NCBI RefSeq assembly: GCF_003710825.1
Contig: NZ_RHHQ01000010.1
Location: forward strand, 1-64,000
Direction: 5' to 3'
DNA: 64,000 nt
DNA from: Brevibacillus fluminis
Lineage (GTDB): Bacteria > Bacillota > Bacilli > Brevibacillales > Brevibacillaceae
Below the pieces are notes generated by a model. It was not told the origin of the DNA. It made no database searches and was given only the letters and a program-made list of their open reading frames with translations. Made by a program: the position numbers and the translations under genes. Positions 8,531 to 17,319 of the stretch are shown piece by piece; position 1 is the stretch's first letter, and each line of letters begins with the position of its first letter.

Positions 8531-9399
8531 GAGCAGTTTTTCTTCCAACCGCTGATAAAATATTGAACGAGCTGGGCATCATCTTCCCGCAGTGCCCTCC
8601 CGATGTTTTCAGGCAAACGCTCCATGATCTCCTCACGCGCGCCGTGGCACTGTTCCGTCAAGAGTGCCACGGCGCGCATTTCGTCCATTTCCTGCCAAAA
8701 CTGCGCACGCGGCAGCGGTGTTCCATGCGACTCGACATACCATTCCGCTGGATAAGCGGCGATGCGTTCGAGCAATGCCAAAAAGCCCGCCGTCGTATAA
8801 TTCCGTTCCTTCGTATAAATATCGGGAGCCAGCGCATCGCCAAGAAAGAGCACACGCTCTTGTTCAACATACAGCACAGCAGAATCATACGCATGATCGC
8901 CGCCGACATGGTCCATACGGCAGGTGATGCCGCCCAGCTCGATTTCGATCTGGTCTGCAAACGTAATCGTAGGCAGCACAATCGCGATTTCCCCCCTGCT
9001 GGCGGGTGGAAATTCTTTTTTGATCATATCCGCACAAAAAGGAATTTCACTGCCCTGCTCGACTCGATGCGCCAATGCTTCATCGCTCCAGTCATAGGGC
9101 AAGAGTTTTTGCAGCATCGATTTGGTCTCGTGGTGCGCGATGCTGGGCAGCCCCATTTCCTTCATGCCAAAAACATGATCCCAATGCCAGTGCGTAATCG
9201 CGACCAGCTCTGGCCGGGGCCGATCAAGCTTGGCCACTTGCGTAAGAAAAAGCCGGGCATGTGCTGGCGAATTGCCTGCATCCAGCAACAGCGTTCGATC
9301 CTTCCCCGAAATCGCCGCAAGGATGGGGCGATCCGTCTCGTGATCGGCTGGCAAATAGGCGACCGAATCGGTCAGATGTTGCAACTGTTGATCGGACAT
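8527..9399 (-). CDS. MBL-fold metal-dependent hydrolase
   Basis: The 290-residue protein carries the metallo-beta-lactamase signature 'ITHWHWDHVFG' (HxHxDH), the next His in 'VGGDHAYDSAVLY', the bridging Asp in 'VLFLGDAL' and a final His in 'YVESHGTPL'. The set is complete for a dinuclear zinc hydrolase. The substrate is unknown; members cleave thioesters, lactones or phosphodiesters. It is convergent with the SDR gene and overlaps it by 4 bases. A terminator-like element is not seen between them. Confidence 0.8.
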   Translation of the reverse strand: MSDQQLQHLTDSVAYLPADHETDRPILAAISGKDRTLLLDAGNSPAHARLFLTQVAKLDRPRPELVAITHWHWDHVFGMKEMGLPSIAHHETKSMLQKLLPYDWSDEALAHRVEQGSEIPFCADMIKKEFPPASRGEIAIVLPTITFADQIEIELGGITCRMDHVGGDHAYDSAVLYVEQERVLFLGDALAPDIYTKERNYTTAGFLALLERIAAYPAEWYVESHGTPLPRAQFWQEMDEMRAVALLTEQCHGAREEIMERLPENIGRALREDDAQLVQYFISGWKKNCS

Positions 9400-9506
9400 G
9401 TCTTTTCATCCTCCTTTGCTCACTCGTCGGTCCACCAAAATCCGTGTTGGAAATACAGTACCATGTTTGCATGACCATTGTAAGAGACAAAACTGTTCGC
9501 CCTAGC

Positions 9507-9544
9507 AAAAAAACGTCCAACCCGCTTACTGGTGTTGGACGTTT
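9507..9544 (-). terminator. Terminator of the yng-type acyl-CoA operon
   Basis: A perfect 11-bp stem (AAACGTCCAAC with GTTGGACGTTT) with the U-tract on the minus strand, 13 bases past the yngE stop at 9557. Confidence 0.85.
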
Positions 9545-9556
9545 CGTGTTACAAGC

Positions 9557-11089
9557 TTAGACTGGGTACACCGGGTGTTTACGTGTCGAGAACGGCAGGT
9601 GCTTGGTGCTATAGGCAGCAAAGCGCTTGATTAGCTCGTCACGCAGCGAATTCGGCTGCACAATGCCGTCAATGACCAGCTCGGAGGCCAGACGGTAAAT
9701 GTCGATGTCCTGGCGGTACTCCTCGCGTTTTTGCTGGATGAAAGCTGCGCGCTCTTCTTCCGGCAGCTCGGCGATTTTGTTAGCATAGACCGCGTTCACC
9801 GCTGCTTCCGGCCCCATAACCGCGATCTGGGCGCCAGGCAACGCCAGGCAGCAATCCGGTTCGAATGCAGGGCCGGCCATCGCATACAACCCTGCGCCAT
9901 AGGCTTTGCGCACGATGATCGAGATTTTCGGCACAGTCGCTTCCGACATCGCAGAAATCATTTTTGCCCCGTGGCGGATGATGCCTGCGCGCTCGACTTT
10001 GGTTCCGATCATGAAACCAGGCACGTCGGCCAGGAACAAAAGCGGGATATGAAACGCATCGCACAGCGTAATAAAGCGGGCAGCCTTATCTGCTGAATCA
10101 TGGAACAGTACGCCACCTTTGACACGCGGCTGATTGGCGATGATCCCGATCGGGGAACCATCCATACGCGCAAGGCCAGTGACCAACTCGCCTGCAAATA
10201 ATTTTTTGATTTCAAAGAACGAGCCCTCGTCGACCAAACGCTCAATCAGATCGTGCATATTAAAAGGAACGTTCTGGTTGGCCGGGATCAGCTCCTCGAT
10301 TGATTTGGCGAATTGCTTTGGTGCAATCGCTTCGCGCACAGGTGGCTTTTCGGCAAAATTGGCCGGGAAGTAGGACAAATAATCGCGAGCCATGGCGATC
10401 GCTTCTTCCTCGTTTTTAGCCAACACGTCGCCGCAGCCGGAAACCGAGCAATGCATCCGCGCTCCGCCCATTTCCTCGAGCTCCACTTTTTCGCCAATGA
10501 CCATCTCCGCCATCCGCGGCGAGCCGAGATACATGGAAGCATTGCCGTCCACCATGATCACGATGTCACAAAAAGCCGGGATATACGCACCGCCCGCAGC
10601 CGATGGCCCGAAGAGCAAGCAAATTTGCGGAATCTGTCCGGACAGCTTCACTTGATTGTAAAAAATGCGGCCAGCACCGCGGCGGCCCGGGAACATTTCG
10701 ATTTGATCGGTAATGCGTGCGCCTGCGGAGTCAACCAGGTACAAAAGCGGAACACGTAATTTTTCTGCTGTTTCTTGAATCCGAATGATTTTCTCCACCG
10801 TGCGTGAGCCCCATGATCCGGCTTTGACCGTCGAATCGTTAGCCATGACGCACACCGTCTGTCCGTGAATTTTGCCGATCGCCGTAATTACGCCGTCTGC
10901 TGGCAAATCATCCGCCAAATTGTTGGCGAACAAGCCATCCTCCAGCTCGAGGCCGGCATCAAACAACAGGCGAAGACGATCGCGTGCAAACAGTTTGCCC
11001 TGCTCCGCATTTTTCTGATGATACTTTTGTCCGCCGCCCTGCTTGATCCGCTCTACTCGTTCCGAAAAGCTGCGTTCATCTGCTTTCAT
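9557..11089 (-). CDS. yngE: Acyl-CoA carboxylase, carboxyltransferase (beta) subunit, YngE-like
   Basis: The 510-residue protein is a carboxyltransferase of the propionyl/methylcrotonyl-CoA carboxylase type, with N- and C-terminal crotonase-like halves ('LLYLVDSAGARI', 'LFGPSAAGGAYIPAFCDIVIM' and 'PLLFLADVPGFMIGT', 'AYGAGLYAMAGPAFEPD'). It transfers carboxyl from biotin to an acyl-CoA. By operon context the substrate is probably 3-methylcrotonyl-CoA in leucine breakdown. It is last in the operon yngHB-yngG-yngF-yngE, the B. subtilis order. The ATG at 11089 is chosen because GAGGGG lies 9 bases upstream; a TTG at 11098 is too close. The biotin carboxylase partner is not encoded here. Confidence 0.88.
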   Translation of the reverse strand: MKADERSFSERVERIKQGGGQKYHQKNAEQGKLFARDRLRLLFDAGLELEDGLFANNLADDLPADGVITAIGKIHGQTVCVMANDSTVKAGSWGSRTVEKIIRIQETAEKLRVPLLYLVDSAGARITDQIEMFPGRRGAGRIFYNQVKLSGQIPQICLLFGPSAAGGAYIPAFCDIVIMVDGNASMYLGSPRMAEMVIGEKVELEEMGGARMHCSVSGCGDVLAKNEEEAIAMARDYLSYFPANFAEKPPVREAIAPKQFAKSIEELIPANQNVPFNMHDLIERLVDEGSFFEIKKLFAGELVTGLARMDGSPIGIIANQPRVKGGVLFHDSADKAARFITLCDAFHIPLLFLADVPGFMIGTKVERAGIIRHGAKMISAMSEATVPKISIIVRKAYGAGLYAMAGPAFEPDCCLALPGAQIAVMGPEAAVNAVYANKIAELPEEERAAFIQQKREEYRQDIDIYRLASELVIDGIVQPNSLRDELIKRFAAYSTKHLPFSTRKHPVYPV

Positions 11090-11149
11090 GTGAATCAACC
11101 CCTCGTTTTCGCCTCGTATTTATCAACTGCTCACGTTCCGTACCACATT

Positions 11150-11929
11150 TTATTCGCCGGTATAGCGCGGCGCCCTCTTTTCGCGAAAAGCGAGCAGCCC
11201 TTCCTCGCGATCGCGGGTCGGAATCGTCACTTCATAAGCCTTTTGCTCAATCGCAAGCCCGTTGGCTAGGCTCGTTTCCAGCCCCTGATCGATGGCGAAC
11301 TTGGCTTGCGTCAGTGCGATCGGTGCATTTTGGGCAATGCGACCCGCGAGCTCCTGTGCCCGCTCCATCAGTGCATCCACTGGAACAACATACTCGACCA
11401 ACCCGATTTGCAGTGCCTCTTCCGCCTCCACTCTTCGCGCGGAAAAAATCAGCTCTTTCGCGCGTCCCGGTCCGATCAATCGCGGCAGCCGCTGTGTACC
11501 GCCAGCGCCAGGGATGATGCCGAGCGACGTTTCCGTCAGTGCGAATCTCGCTGCGCTTGAAGCGATCCGAATGTCGCAGGCCAATGCCAGCTCAGTCCCG
11601 CCGCCAAATGCGACGCCGTTGACCGCAGCGATTACTGGCTTCGGAAGCGCTTGCAATGCATGTATCGTGTCACGAATCAGCGCGACGGTTTGTCTCACCT
11701 GCTGTGGATTCATGCCAGCGCGCTCCTTTAGATCAGCCCCTGCGCAAAACGCTTTTTCGCCTGCACCAGTAACGATAACGGAACGGATTGCTTGATCCCA
11801 CCGAAGCTCGTCAATTGCGGCCTGCAGCTCTCCCAGCATTTGCACCGATAGCGCATTGGCGGCTTCCGGACGATTGAGCGTAATCGTTGCGACTCCTTCT
11901 TGCTTTGCGACAAGTATCAATGATTCCAT
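11150..11929 (-). CDS. yngF: Enoyl-CoA hydratase/isomerase, YngF-like (probable methylglutaconyl-CoA hydratase)
   Basis: The 259-residue crotonase has 'FCAGADLKERAGM' and 'AAVNGVAFGGGTELALACDIRIAS' for the oxyanion hole, and 'ALTETSLGIIPGAGGTQRLPRLIG', which carries the second catalytic Glu. The C-terminus 'FREKRAPRYTGE' is typical. In leucine catabolism this step hydrates 3-methylglutaconyl-CoA to HMG-CoA, which the neighbouring lyase then splits. That assignment is from operon context. It starts 21 bases after the yngG stop. Confidence 0.88.
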   Translation of the reverse strand: MESLILVAKQEGVATITLNRPEAANALSVQMLGELQAAIDELRWDQAIRSVIVTGAGEKAFCAGADLKERAGMNPQQVRQTVALIRDTIHALQALPKPVIAAVNGVAFGGGTELALACDIRIASSAARFALTETSLGIIPGAGGTQRLPRLIGPGRAKELIFSARRVEAEEALQIGLVEYVVPVDALMERAQELAGRIAQNAPIALTQAKFAIDQGLETSLANGLAIEQKAYEVTIPTRDREEGLLAFREKRAPRYTGE

Positions 11930-11950
11930 CTGTACCTCCCGTGCGAATGG

Positions 11951-12859
11951 CTACGAATTGTTGCCGGAAAGATAAGCCTGCAGATTGCGGCTTGGCAGTT
12001 GGCGTCCGATTTTGGCCTGGATAAACGCCGCCGCCTCGAGCAATCGCCCATGGTCGATGCCGGTATGGATGCCCATCCCGTGAAGCATGTACAACAAATC
12101 ATCTGTCGAAATGTTCCCCGCTGCCCCTGGCGCATACGGGCAACCGCCCAATCCGCCGGTTGAAGCATCGAACGTGGTCATGCCCATTTGCAGCGAAGCG
12201 TACACGTTCGCGAGCCCGCTTCCATACGTATCATGGAAATGCATCGCCAGCTGATCGTGCGAAAAACGTTCGAGCAAAATCGCAAGCACGTCTTGAACTT
12301 GACGCGGATTGGCAATCCCGGTCGTATCACCAAGGGAAACTTCGCCTACACCCATTTCCAAAAGCGCATCGGTAATGCGGATCACCGATTCTGTCGCTAC
12401 GTGCCCTTCATACGGGCAGCCAAATACGGTGGAGACGTAGCCGCGAATTTTTTTACCGGCCGCCAGCGCTTCCGTCGCGACTTCCCTTAAAATCGGCAGT
12501 GTTTCTTCTATCGTTTTGTTGATGTTTTTCCGGTTGTGCGTCTCACTGGCCGACAGAAACACGGCCACTTCATCGATGTTGGCGGTCAAGGCCCGTTCTA
12601 GACCACGTGCATTGGGAACCAGTGCGGAGTAGGTGACGCCCGGCACACGGTCGATGCCTAGCGCGACTTCAACCGCGTCGGCTAATGCAGGTATCCACCT
12701 GGGATTGACAAAGGAGGTAATTTCAATGTGAGTGACCCCGCTCTTGGACAGCTGGTTGATCCAAGCGATTTTGTCTTCTGTAGCAATCGTGACCTGTTCA
12801 TTTTGCAACCCATCGCGCGGCCCGACTTCTTTAATGACGACTGCGGCAGGCTCCTTCAT
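11951..12859 (-). CDS. yngG: Hydroxymethylglutaryl-CoA lyase, YngG-like
   Basis: The 302-residue TIM-barrel protein has the HMG-CoA lyase opening 'VVIKEVGPRDGLQNEQ' (Arg and Asp of the active site), 'EITSFVNPRWIPALADA', the metal-binding 'AMHFHDTYGSGLANVYASLQMG' and the signature cysteine loop 'FDASTGGLGGCPYAPGAAGNISTDDL'. It cleaves HMG-CoA to acetoacetate and acetyl-CoA. It sits between the biotin-carrier and enoyl-CoA hydratase genes in one minus-strand operon. Confidence 0.92.
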   Translation of the reverse strand: MKEPAAVVIKEVGPRDGLQNEQVTIATEDKIAWINQLSKSGVTHIEITSFVNPRWIPALADAVEVALGIDRVPGVTYSALVPNARGLERALTANIDEVAVFLSASETHNRKNINKTIEETLPILREVATEALAAGKKIRGYVSTVFGCPYEGHVATESVIRITDALLEMGVGEVSLGDTTGIANPRQVQDVLAILLERFSHDQLAMHFHDTYGSGLANVYASLQMGMTTFDASTGGLGGCPYAPGAAGNISTDDLLYMLHGMGIHTGIDHGRLLEAAAFIQAKIGRQLPSRNLQAYLSGNNS

Positions 12860-12889
12860 GCGAGAACAACTCCTTTTTCCAAGGTTGCA

Positions 12890-13099
12890 CTACTCTAATT
12901 CAACCAGCACTTCTTCCTCATTGGCAAAGTCGCCTTCATTGACATGCACAGCCTTAACAGTTCCCCCCGCTTCAGCTGTGATCGGAATTTCCATTTTCAT
13001 GGATTCGAGAATCACGACATCTTGTCCGCTCTCCACCGTATCGCCTGGCTTCACCAGTACCTTCCACACGTTTCCTGCCATAATCGCTTTGATCTGCAT
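12890..13099 (-). CDS. yngHB: Biotin/lipoyl attachment protein, YngHB-like
   Basis: This 69-residue single-domain carrier has the biotinylation motif E-S-M-K-M-E ('VVILESMKMEIPITAEAGG') near its middle and the repeated half 'VNEGDFANEEEVLVELE'. It should carry carboxybiotin from a biotin carboxylase to the YngE transferase. The ATG at 13099 is chosen because AGGAGGG lies 6-7 bases upstream; a longer frame to 13144 has none. It is the first gene of the operon. In B. subtilis the biotin carboxylase yngH precedes it, but here an EamA transporter does. Confidence 0.88.
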   Translation of the reverse strand: MQIKAIMAGNVWKVLVKPGDTVESGQDVVILESMKMEIPITAEAGGTVKAVHVNEGDFANEEEVLVELE

Positions 13100-13207
13100 T
13101 GTCCAGCCCTCCTCATGTTTGTACCGATGAAAAATTTTCAACAATACAAAGGTAATGAATGTTCTTCTTTTTTATTATAGTGGAAACAGTTACAAGAATA
13201 ACAGATG

Positions 13208-13254
13208 TTAGAAAACCTGGCTACGCCAAGCTTTTTGGCGGAGCCGCGGTTGCA
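13208..13254. repeat. 47-bp hairpin repeat, copy 1
   Basis: It begins TTAGAAAACCTGGCTACGCC and ends GCCGCGGTTGCA. AACC/GGTT, GGCT/AGCC and GCCAA/TTGGC pair in nested order to form a stem-loop. A second copy of equal length and about 85% identity lies at 42565-42611. Both sit between genes beside terminators. It does not match a riboswitch class I know. A REP-like dispersed element or a small structured RNA part are options. Confidence 0.6.
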
Positions 13255-13255
13255 C

Positions 13256-13318
13256 TTATACTGGATAAGAATTTTATAAATTCTTATCTGTATAAACAAA
13301 AAAGCAGCACACGGCTGT
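13256..13318 (-). terminator. Hairpins after the EamA gene
   Basis: Minus strand: CAGC-CGTGT-GCTG followed by C and six T residues (13300-13318) just after the EamA stop. Next comes a long AT hairpin (TTATAC..ATAAGAATTT with its complement, about 13256-13305). Together they probably end the EamA transcript before the yngHB operon. Confidence 0.5.
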
Positions 13319-13319
13319 T

Positions 13320-14249
13320 TCATTCGCTTCCTTCCAGATTCAATTGGTGCGATCCGATGCTCCGATCTTTGCGTTTCACCGTACCAGTCCAGATCGCCGC
13401 CAGAACGAGCAGCATCCCCGCCGCATGAAGCCAGGTGAACGCTTCCTGCAAAAACAACGCGGAAACAACCGCAGCGCTGATCGGCATGACGCCGGTGAAC
13501 AAACCTGCCGTCGAGGCCGGCACTTTGGCTACCCCCCGGTACCAGAGGACAAACGAGAGAACGCTCGCCGTAATCGCATAGTATACGATCAACAGCCAAG
13601 TGGAGGTCGGAATCAAGGTAAGTGAGATTTTCGTCAAATCGTAAATCGCCAGCGGCAAAAACAAGACGAAGCTGATCGTGTTGATCACGGCCGTCATCTG
13701 GAACGGTGTGACACGCCCCGATACCCGCTTTGCCAATATCGTAAACAGCGCCTCGCTGATGACTGCGAGGAATACGAGCAAATTGCCGAACAAGCCCGCA
13801 AGCGATTGCTGTCCTCCACCGCCTGTGGTCAAGGTGATCAGCGCGATGCCTGCGACCGACAGTACGATCGCACCCAACTGGTTCGCCTTGAGTTTCTCTT
13901 TTAATAGAAGAAACGAGAAAAGAGCAATGCACGCAGGCACCGTGCTCGTGATGATCCCCGCTGATGTGGCGCTCGTTTGTTGGACACCGTAGAGCATACA
14001 GATTGAAAACAGAAACACACCGAAAAACGCTTGCCAAAACATCGTCTTGCCTTCCTGAAGCCGCCATGCCCCGCGCCATTCCCCTCTTGCCCGCAGGAGC
14101 GGCAGCAAGATTAAGAGCGCGATCAAAAAACGCAGCTCCGAAAACAAAAAGACCGGCACATGCTCCACGATTGCTTTACCGACCGGAATGTTGCTCCCGA
14201 CAAAGGCCATCGATAATGCCAATTGCAAAAAAGCGAACGCCACATCCAT
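13320..14249 (-). CDS. EamA/DMT-family transporter
   Basis: The 309-residue protein has ten predicted hydrophobic segments arranged as two EamA repeats. The first opens 'LALSMAFVGSNIPVGKAIVEHVPVFLFSELRFLIALLILLPLL', the second is recognisable from 'EALFTILAKRVSGRVTPFQMTAVINTISFVLFLPLAIYDL'. DMT members export or import small metabolites such as amino acids. No substrate can be assigned. It is an isolated minus-strand gene with hairpins downstream. The ATG follows AAGGGAACGGGGAG. Confidence 0.82.
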   Translation of the reverse strand: MDVAFAFLQLALSMAFVGSNIPVGKAIVEHVPVFLFSELRFLIALLILLPLLRARGEWRGAWRLQEGKTMFWQAFFGVFLFSICMLYGVQQTSATSAGIITSTVPACIALFSFLLLKEKLKANQLGAIVLSVAGIALITLTTGGGGQQSLAGLFGNLLVFLAVISEALFTILAKRVSGRVTPFQMTAVINTISFVLFLPLAIYDLTKISLTLIPTSTWLLIVYYAITASVLSFVLWYRGVAKVPASTAGLFTGVMPISAAVVSALFLQEAFTWLHAAGMLLVLAAIWTGTVKRKDRSIGSHQLNLEGSE

Positions 14250-14355
14250 CTCCCCGTTCCCTTATTTTCCTACATATGCGCTTCCAATTATATACATATC
14301 AGAATATTGCATCAAGTTCTGTTTTTGGTTTTATTAAACATTTTTACTTTTCCTC

Positions 14356-14384
14356 TTGAAATTGCTGAGAAAATAAGGTATATT
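14356..14384 (+). promoter_or_regulatory. Promoter of the tRNA pair
   Basis: TTGAAA (14356-14361), a 17-base spacer and TATATT (14379-14384), 30 bases before the first tRNA. Confidence 0.75.
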
Positions 14385-14414
14385 TAATTTCGTTGCTGAA
14401 AAACTTGTTTTTCG

Positions 14415-14491
14415 GGGCCCTTAGCTCAGTTGGTTAGAGCGGTCGGCTCATAACCGATTGGTCGTAGGTTCGAGTCCTACAGGGCCCACCA
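14415..14491 (+). tRNA. tRNA with CAT anticodon, probably tRNA-Ile2
   Basis: A 77-base cloverleaf: acceptor GGGCCCT/AGGGCCC, anticodon stem GTCGG/CCGAT with loop CTCATAA, T arm GTAGG-TTCGAGT-CCTAC, CCA encoded. The GGCTCATAACC anticodon arm resembles the Bacillus isoleucine tRNA whose C34 becomes lysidine and reads AUA. Elongator tRNA-Met is the alternative. Confidence 0.9.
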
Positions 14492-14516
14492 TTAACAGTT
14501 ATTCTTACATAAGTAT

Positions 14517-14592
14517 GATCCGGTAGCTCAGTTGGGAGAGCACCATCTTGACAGGGTGGGGGTCGCTGGTTCGAACCCAGTCCGGATCACCA
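14517..14592 (+). tRNA. tRNA-Val (anticodon GAC), second copy
   Basis: Identical over 76 bases to the tRNA at 3148-3223, CCA encoded. It follows the CAT tRNA by 25 bases and shares its promoter and terminator. Confidence 0.95.
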
Positions 14593-14606
14593 TAGACAAA
14601 ACGTAC

Positions 14607-14634
14607 AAGCCCTTGATGATCAAGGGCTTTTTTA
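14607..14634 (+). terminator. Terminator of the tRNA pair
   Basis: A perfect 10-bp stem (AAGCCCTTGA/TCAAGGGCTT) with a 3-base loop and six T residues. Confidence 0.9.
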
Positions 14635-14724
14635 ATTGTTTATTCCACGTATATCAACAGTCCCCGCTACTGGTCGGCAATCCTTACCTTGAGAAAGAGC
14701 TTCACTATGTACTCCCGGTTGATG

Positions 14725-15024
14725 TTACATCACCGGCGCTTTCAGGGCAATATCGATATTTTGCAGATCCAACTGGATTTGTTCGCTCACATTCCACGGG
14801 TGATACAACCCCCGCTCCATCACGTACGCCATGATTTGCTCATGGGTGTCAATCGCTTCCTCAAGCTGTTTGGTCAGCGTCGCTTTGACGTCTGGGGAGA
14901 TGACTTCCGTGACTGCCATTGCATAGTTTCGCACACCGCTTTTTGCCGTGATCAAAAAATCCATCGCAATGACTTGATCGGTCATCATATCCATGCCCGT
15001 CATAAATTCAAGAAGAGTGTTCAT
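14725..15024 (-). CDS. yraD: Spore coat protein, CotF-like (YraD type)
   Basis: The 99-residue helical protein has the CotF C-terminal-half signature 'MTDQVIAMDFLITAKSGVRNYAMAVTEVISPDVKATLTKQLEEAIDTHEQIMAYVMERGLYHPWN'. CotF in B. subtilis is made as one precursor and cut in two; here the halves are separate genes. It overlaps the yraE-like stop by 4 bases (ATGA, 15021-15024), indicating translational coupling. Last gene of the yraG-yraF-adhB-yraE-yraD operon. Expression late in the mother cell is inferred from that order in B. subtilis. Confidence 0.82.
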   Translation of the reverse strand: MNTLLEFMTGMDMMTDQVIAMDFLITAKSGVRNYAMAVTEVISPDVKATLTKQLEEAIDTHEQIMAYVMERGLYHPWNVSEQIQLDLQNIDIALKAPVM

Positions 15025-15230
15025 GAGTTCAGCTCCTGTTGGCCGGCATTGGACAAAATCGCGCCGAGCTCTTGCAGCTGACGCGTCGAGGTTTCTAAGT
15101 CTTGCATCATAATTTGCTTAAGTGCCGGGTCCGACACGAGGGCTTGCATCGTCTTGGTCTTCGTCAAGCAAACGGTTTTGAAAGCCGTTATTTCATGCAC
15201 TTCCAATATTTCGTGCAATGCGTGCTCCAT
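15021..15230 (-). CDS. yraE: Small coat-associated protein, CotF N-terminal-like (YraE type)
   Basis: The 69-residue amphipathic helical protein opens 'LHEILEVHEITAFKTVCLTKTKTMQALVSDPALKQIMMQDLETSTRQLQEL', the pattern shared with the other small protein of the operon at 16788. It matches the CotF N-terminal segment. It lies 21 bases after adhB and overlaps the next gene by 4 bases. A structural role in the spore coat is inferred from family and context. Confidence 0.78.
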   Translation of the reverse strand: MEHALHEILEVHEITAFKTVCLTKTKTMQALVSDPALKQIMMQDLETSTRQLQELGAILSNAGQQELNS

Positions 15231-15251
15231 CTTTTTGCTCCTTTCTGACCC

Positions 15252-16388
15252 TTAGGGTTTCAATACAACTTTTATGCAGTTGTCGGTCTTCGTGTCGAAC
15301 ACCTCGTATCCGCGCTTGGCCTCGCTGAGTGGCAATACGTGCGTAACCACATCGCCCGGATCCACCTTACCGCTTGTGATCATTTCGTACATGTACGGCA
15401 TGTAGTGAATAACAGGCGCTTGCCCGGAGCGAATGTTGACATTGCGCTGCATGATATCACCGAGAGGAAATCCATTGTATCGTCCGCCATAGACTCCGGT
15501 AATTTGAATGGTGCCTCCTTTGCGAACAGCCTGGGATGCAATCACGATGGCGCTCAAAGTACCGCCTTGCAGCTTCAGTCCGCTGGCGAGGAATTCTAGG
15601 TCATTCATCTTGCCATCCATCCCCACCGCGTCGATCACGACATCCGCTCCACCCTTCGTGATTTCCTTCAGATAGTTGCCGATGTTCTCCTTTTGCTCAA
15701 AATTCACGGTCTCAACGTGGTTTGTCTTTTTCGCGTGCTTCAGGCGATAGTCGACATAGTCGACCGCGATCACCCGTTTTGCCCCTTTCAGCCAGCAAAA
15801 TTTTTGCGCGAGCAGACCGACGGGACCACAGCCGAGGACAATCACGGTGTCGCCATCCTTTACGCCCGCATTATCGACACTCCAGAAGGCGGTTGTCATC
15901 GCATCAGCGATCAAGCACAGCTTTTCATCCGGTTCCTCGCAGCTTTCCGGAATTTTGAAATGGGTAAAATTCGCGAATGGTACGCGCAAAAATTCCGCCT
16001 GGCCACCAGGATAGCCCCCTGTCGAACCCGAATAGCCAAAAAATCCGCCCATATCCCCGTTTTGATTGGAATTGTCGCATTGGCTTTCCAGGTGGTTTTT
16101 GCAGTAAAAGCATTCGCCGCAGGCGATGTTGAACGGGATGATCACGCGGTCGCCTTTTTTTACTTTGGTTACCCCGGGACCCACTTCTTCCACGATTCCC
16201 ATCGGCTCATGGCCAATCACATAATTCTCCTGCAGGTTTGGAATCATGCCGTGAATCAGGTGCAGGTCGGACCCGCAGATGGCGGTGGTTGTCAGCTTCA
16301 CGATCATGTCATCCGGCTTTTCAATTTTCGGATCTGGAACATCTTTCACGGCGACGTTTTTGAGTCCTTGATATGTAACGGCTTTCAT
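15252..16388 (-). CDS. adhB: Zinc-dependent alcohol dehydrogenase, AdhB-like
   Basis: The 378-residue medium-chain dehydrogenase has catalytic-zinc ligands in '[13 protein letters not shown]' and '[14 protein letters not shown]', a structural-zinc lobe '[17 protein letters not shown]', and a Rossmann loop '[16 protein letters not shown]'. A Gly-rich insert ('[27 protein letters not shown]') places it in the formaldehyde-dehydrogenase-like branch. In B. subtilis adhB lies between the same coat genes. The coupling of a dehydrogenase with coat proteins suggests a role in the spore outer layers, but the substrate is unknown. Confidence 0.88.
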   Translation of the reverse strand: MKAVTYQGLKNVAVKDVPDPKIEKPDDMIVKLTTTAICGSDLHLIHGMIPNLQENYVIGHEPMGIVEEVGPGVTKVKKGDRVIIPFNIACGECFYCKNHLESQCDNSNQNGDMGGFFGYSGSTGGYPGGQAEFLRVPFANFTHFKIPESCEEPDEKLCLIADAMTTAFWSVDNAGVKDGDTVIVLGCGPVGLLAQKFCWLKGAKRVIAVDYVDYRLKHAKKTNHVETVNFEQKENIGNYLKEITKGGADVVIDAVGMDGKMNDLEFLASGLKLQGGTLSAIVIASQAVRKGGTIQITGVYGGRYNGFPLGDIMQRNVNIRSGQAPVIHYMPYMYEMITSGKVDPGDVVTHVLPLSEAKRGYEVFDTKTDNCIKVVLKP

Positions 16389-16406
16389 GCGGTGTTTCCT
16401 CCGTTG

Positions 16407-16775
16407 TTAGGCTTCATCTGGCGTCCGATCGAACATGCCTTTTCTCGATGTGTCTTCCGGAAACAAATTCATCTTGCCAATCATGACGGTATTATTCGCC
16501 GACAGCTGGTCCAATTGGTACTGTTCGCTCAGCTCATAGGGATGGAACCATTTTTTCTTCATCATGAGCTCTGCAATTTCTTGATGGAGCGCAATGGCTT
16601 GGCGCAGCTGATTGCGCAATACGGCTCTCGCATCCGGAGACGCGGTCTCCGTTAACGCGACGGCCAGGTTGCGGACGCCTTCTTTTGCGCGAATCAGAAA
16701 ATCCATGGCAAAGGTCGTATCTGCAAGCTCTGGTACGTGCAGCGAGTTGATCGGGTCCAAGTAGTCGTTATTCAT
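16407..16775 (-). CDS. yraF: Spore coat protein, CotF-like (YraF type)
   Basis: In this 122-residue protein residues 20-85 repeat the CotF core seen in the gene at 14725: '[70 protein letters not shown]'. The ATG sits in AAGGTGATGCCAG directly after the preceding stop, so the two are coupled. It has an extra C-terminal tail ('[20 protein letters not shown]') absent from the shorter paralogue. Confidence 0.8.
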   Translation of the reverse strand: MNNDYLDPINSLHVPELADTTFAMDFLIRAKEGVRNLAVALTETASPDARAVLRNQLRQAIALHQEIAELMMKKKWFHPYELSEQYQLDQLSANNTVMIGKMNLFPEDTSRKGMFDRTPDEA

Positions 16776-16787
16776 CTGGCATCACCT

Positions 16788-17033
16788 TCAATTCAGGATG
16801 GGCGTGGGGCGGTTTTGCGGCACTTCAGTCTGGAAGGAAGCTTTTGCGTATATTGCTTGCAAATCGGCGATCGCCTGCGTGGATTGGACGACATCTTTTT
16901 GCATCAACGCTTTCAAGTCTTGATCAAACACAAGCCCCTGCATCAATTTCGATTTCGCCAGACATAGGGTCTTGAAGTTGAGCGCTTCATGAATTTCTAA
17001 CGACTCGTGTGCGGCCAGTTCTGTTCGATTCAT
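16788..17033 (-). CDS. yraG: Small coat-associated protein, CotF N-terminal-like (YraG type)
   Basis: The 81-residue paralogue of the protein at 15021 shares 'HESLEIHEALNFKTLCLAKSKLMQGLVFDQDLKALMQKDVVQSTQAI'. First gene of the operon. GAGGAGGTGATACTAGC precedes the ATG. I saw no confident sigma-K (CATAnnnTA) or sigma-E box in the 200 bases upstream. Confidence 0.78.
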   Translation of the reverse strand: MNRTELAAHESLEIHEALNFKTLCLAKSKLMQGLVFDQDLKALMQKDVVQSTQAIADLQAIYAKASFQTEVPQNRPTPILN

Positions 17034-17259
17034 GCTAGTATCACCTCCTCAATGCGAATATTTTCACCTGAAACCGGCGTGTTCATGCTCCGTGCATGCT
17101 CGCAGTTTACATTGCAGCTCCAACTGAAAGCGTCAGGGGCATTTTTTACTTTGCCGAACGACAGTCTTGTATGTCGTTGGATCGATGTTGCTCAGAAAAC
17201 ATTTGAAACTCCTCCTATTGTGGCTATAATTTAATGTGGGTATCGCGGTAGTTCTATGC

Positions 17260-17265
17260 TATAAT
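17260..17265 (+). promoter_or_regulatory. Extended -10 promoter of ppaC
   Basis: TGC-TATAAT at 17257-17265, an extended -10. The -35 region 17 bases upstream (TGGGTA) is weak. A second AT box (TATAAT-like, 17224) lies upstream. Confidence 0.55.
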
Positions 17266-17319
17266 TGTATAATTCCTATCGGATAAATCAGAATAAACAA
17301 TAAAGGGGTAAACAGACAA

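Noticed and set aside
13208..13254. 47-bp repeat as a c-di-GMP (GEMM) riboswitch
   Set aside because: The conserved GEMM blocks and the tetraloop-receptor order are absent; only short similarities such as GGTTGC are shared.
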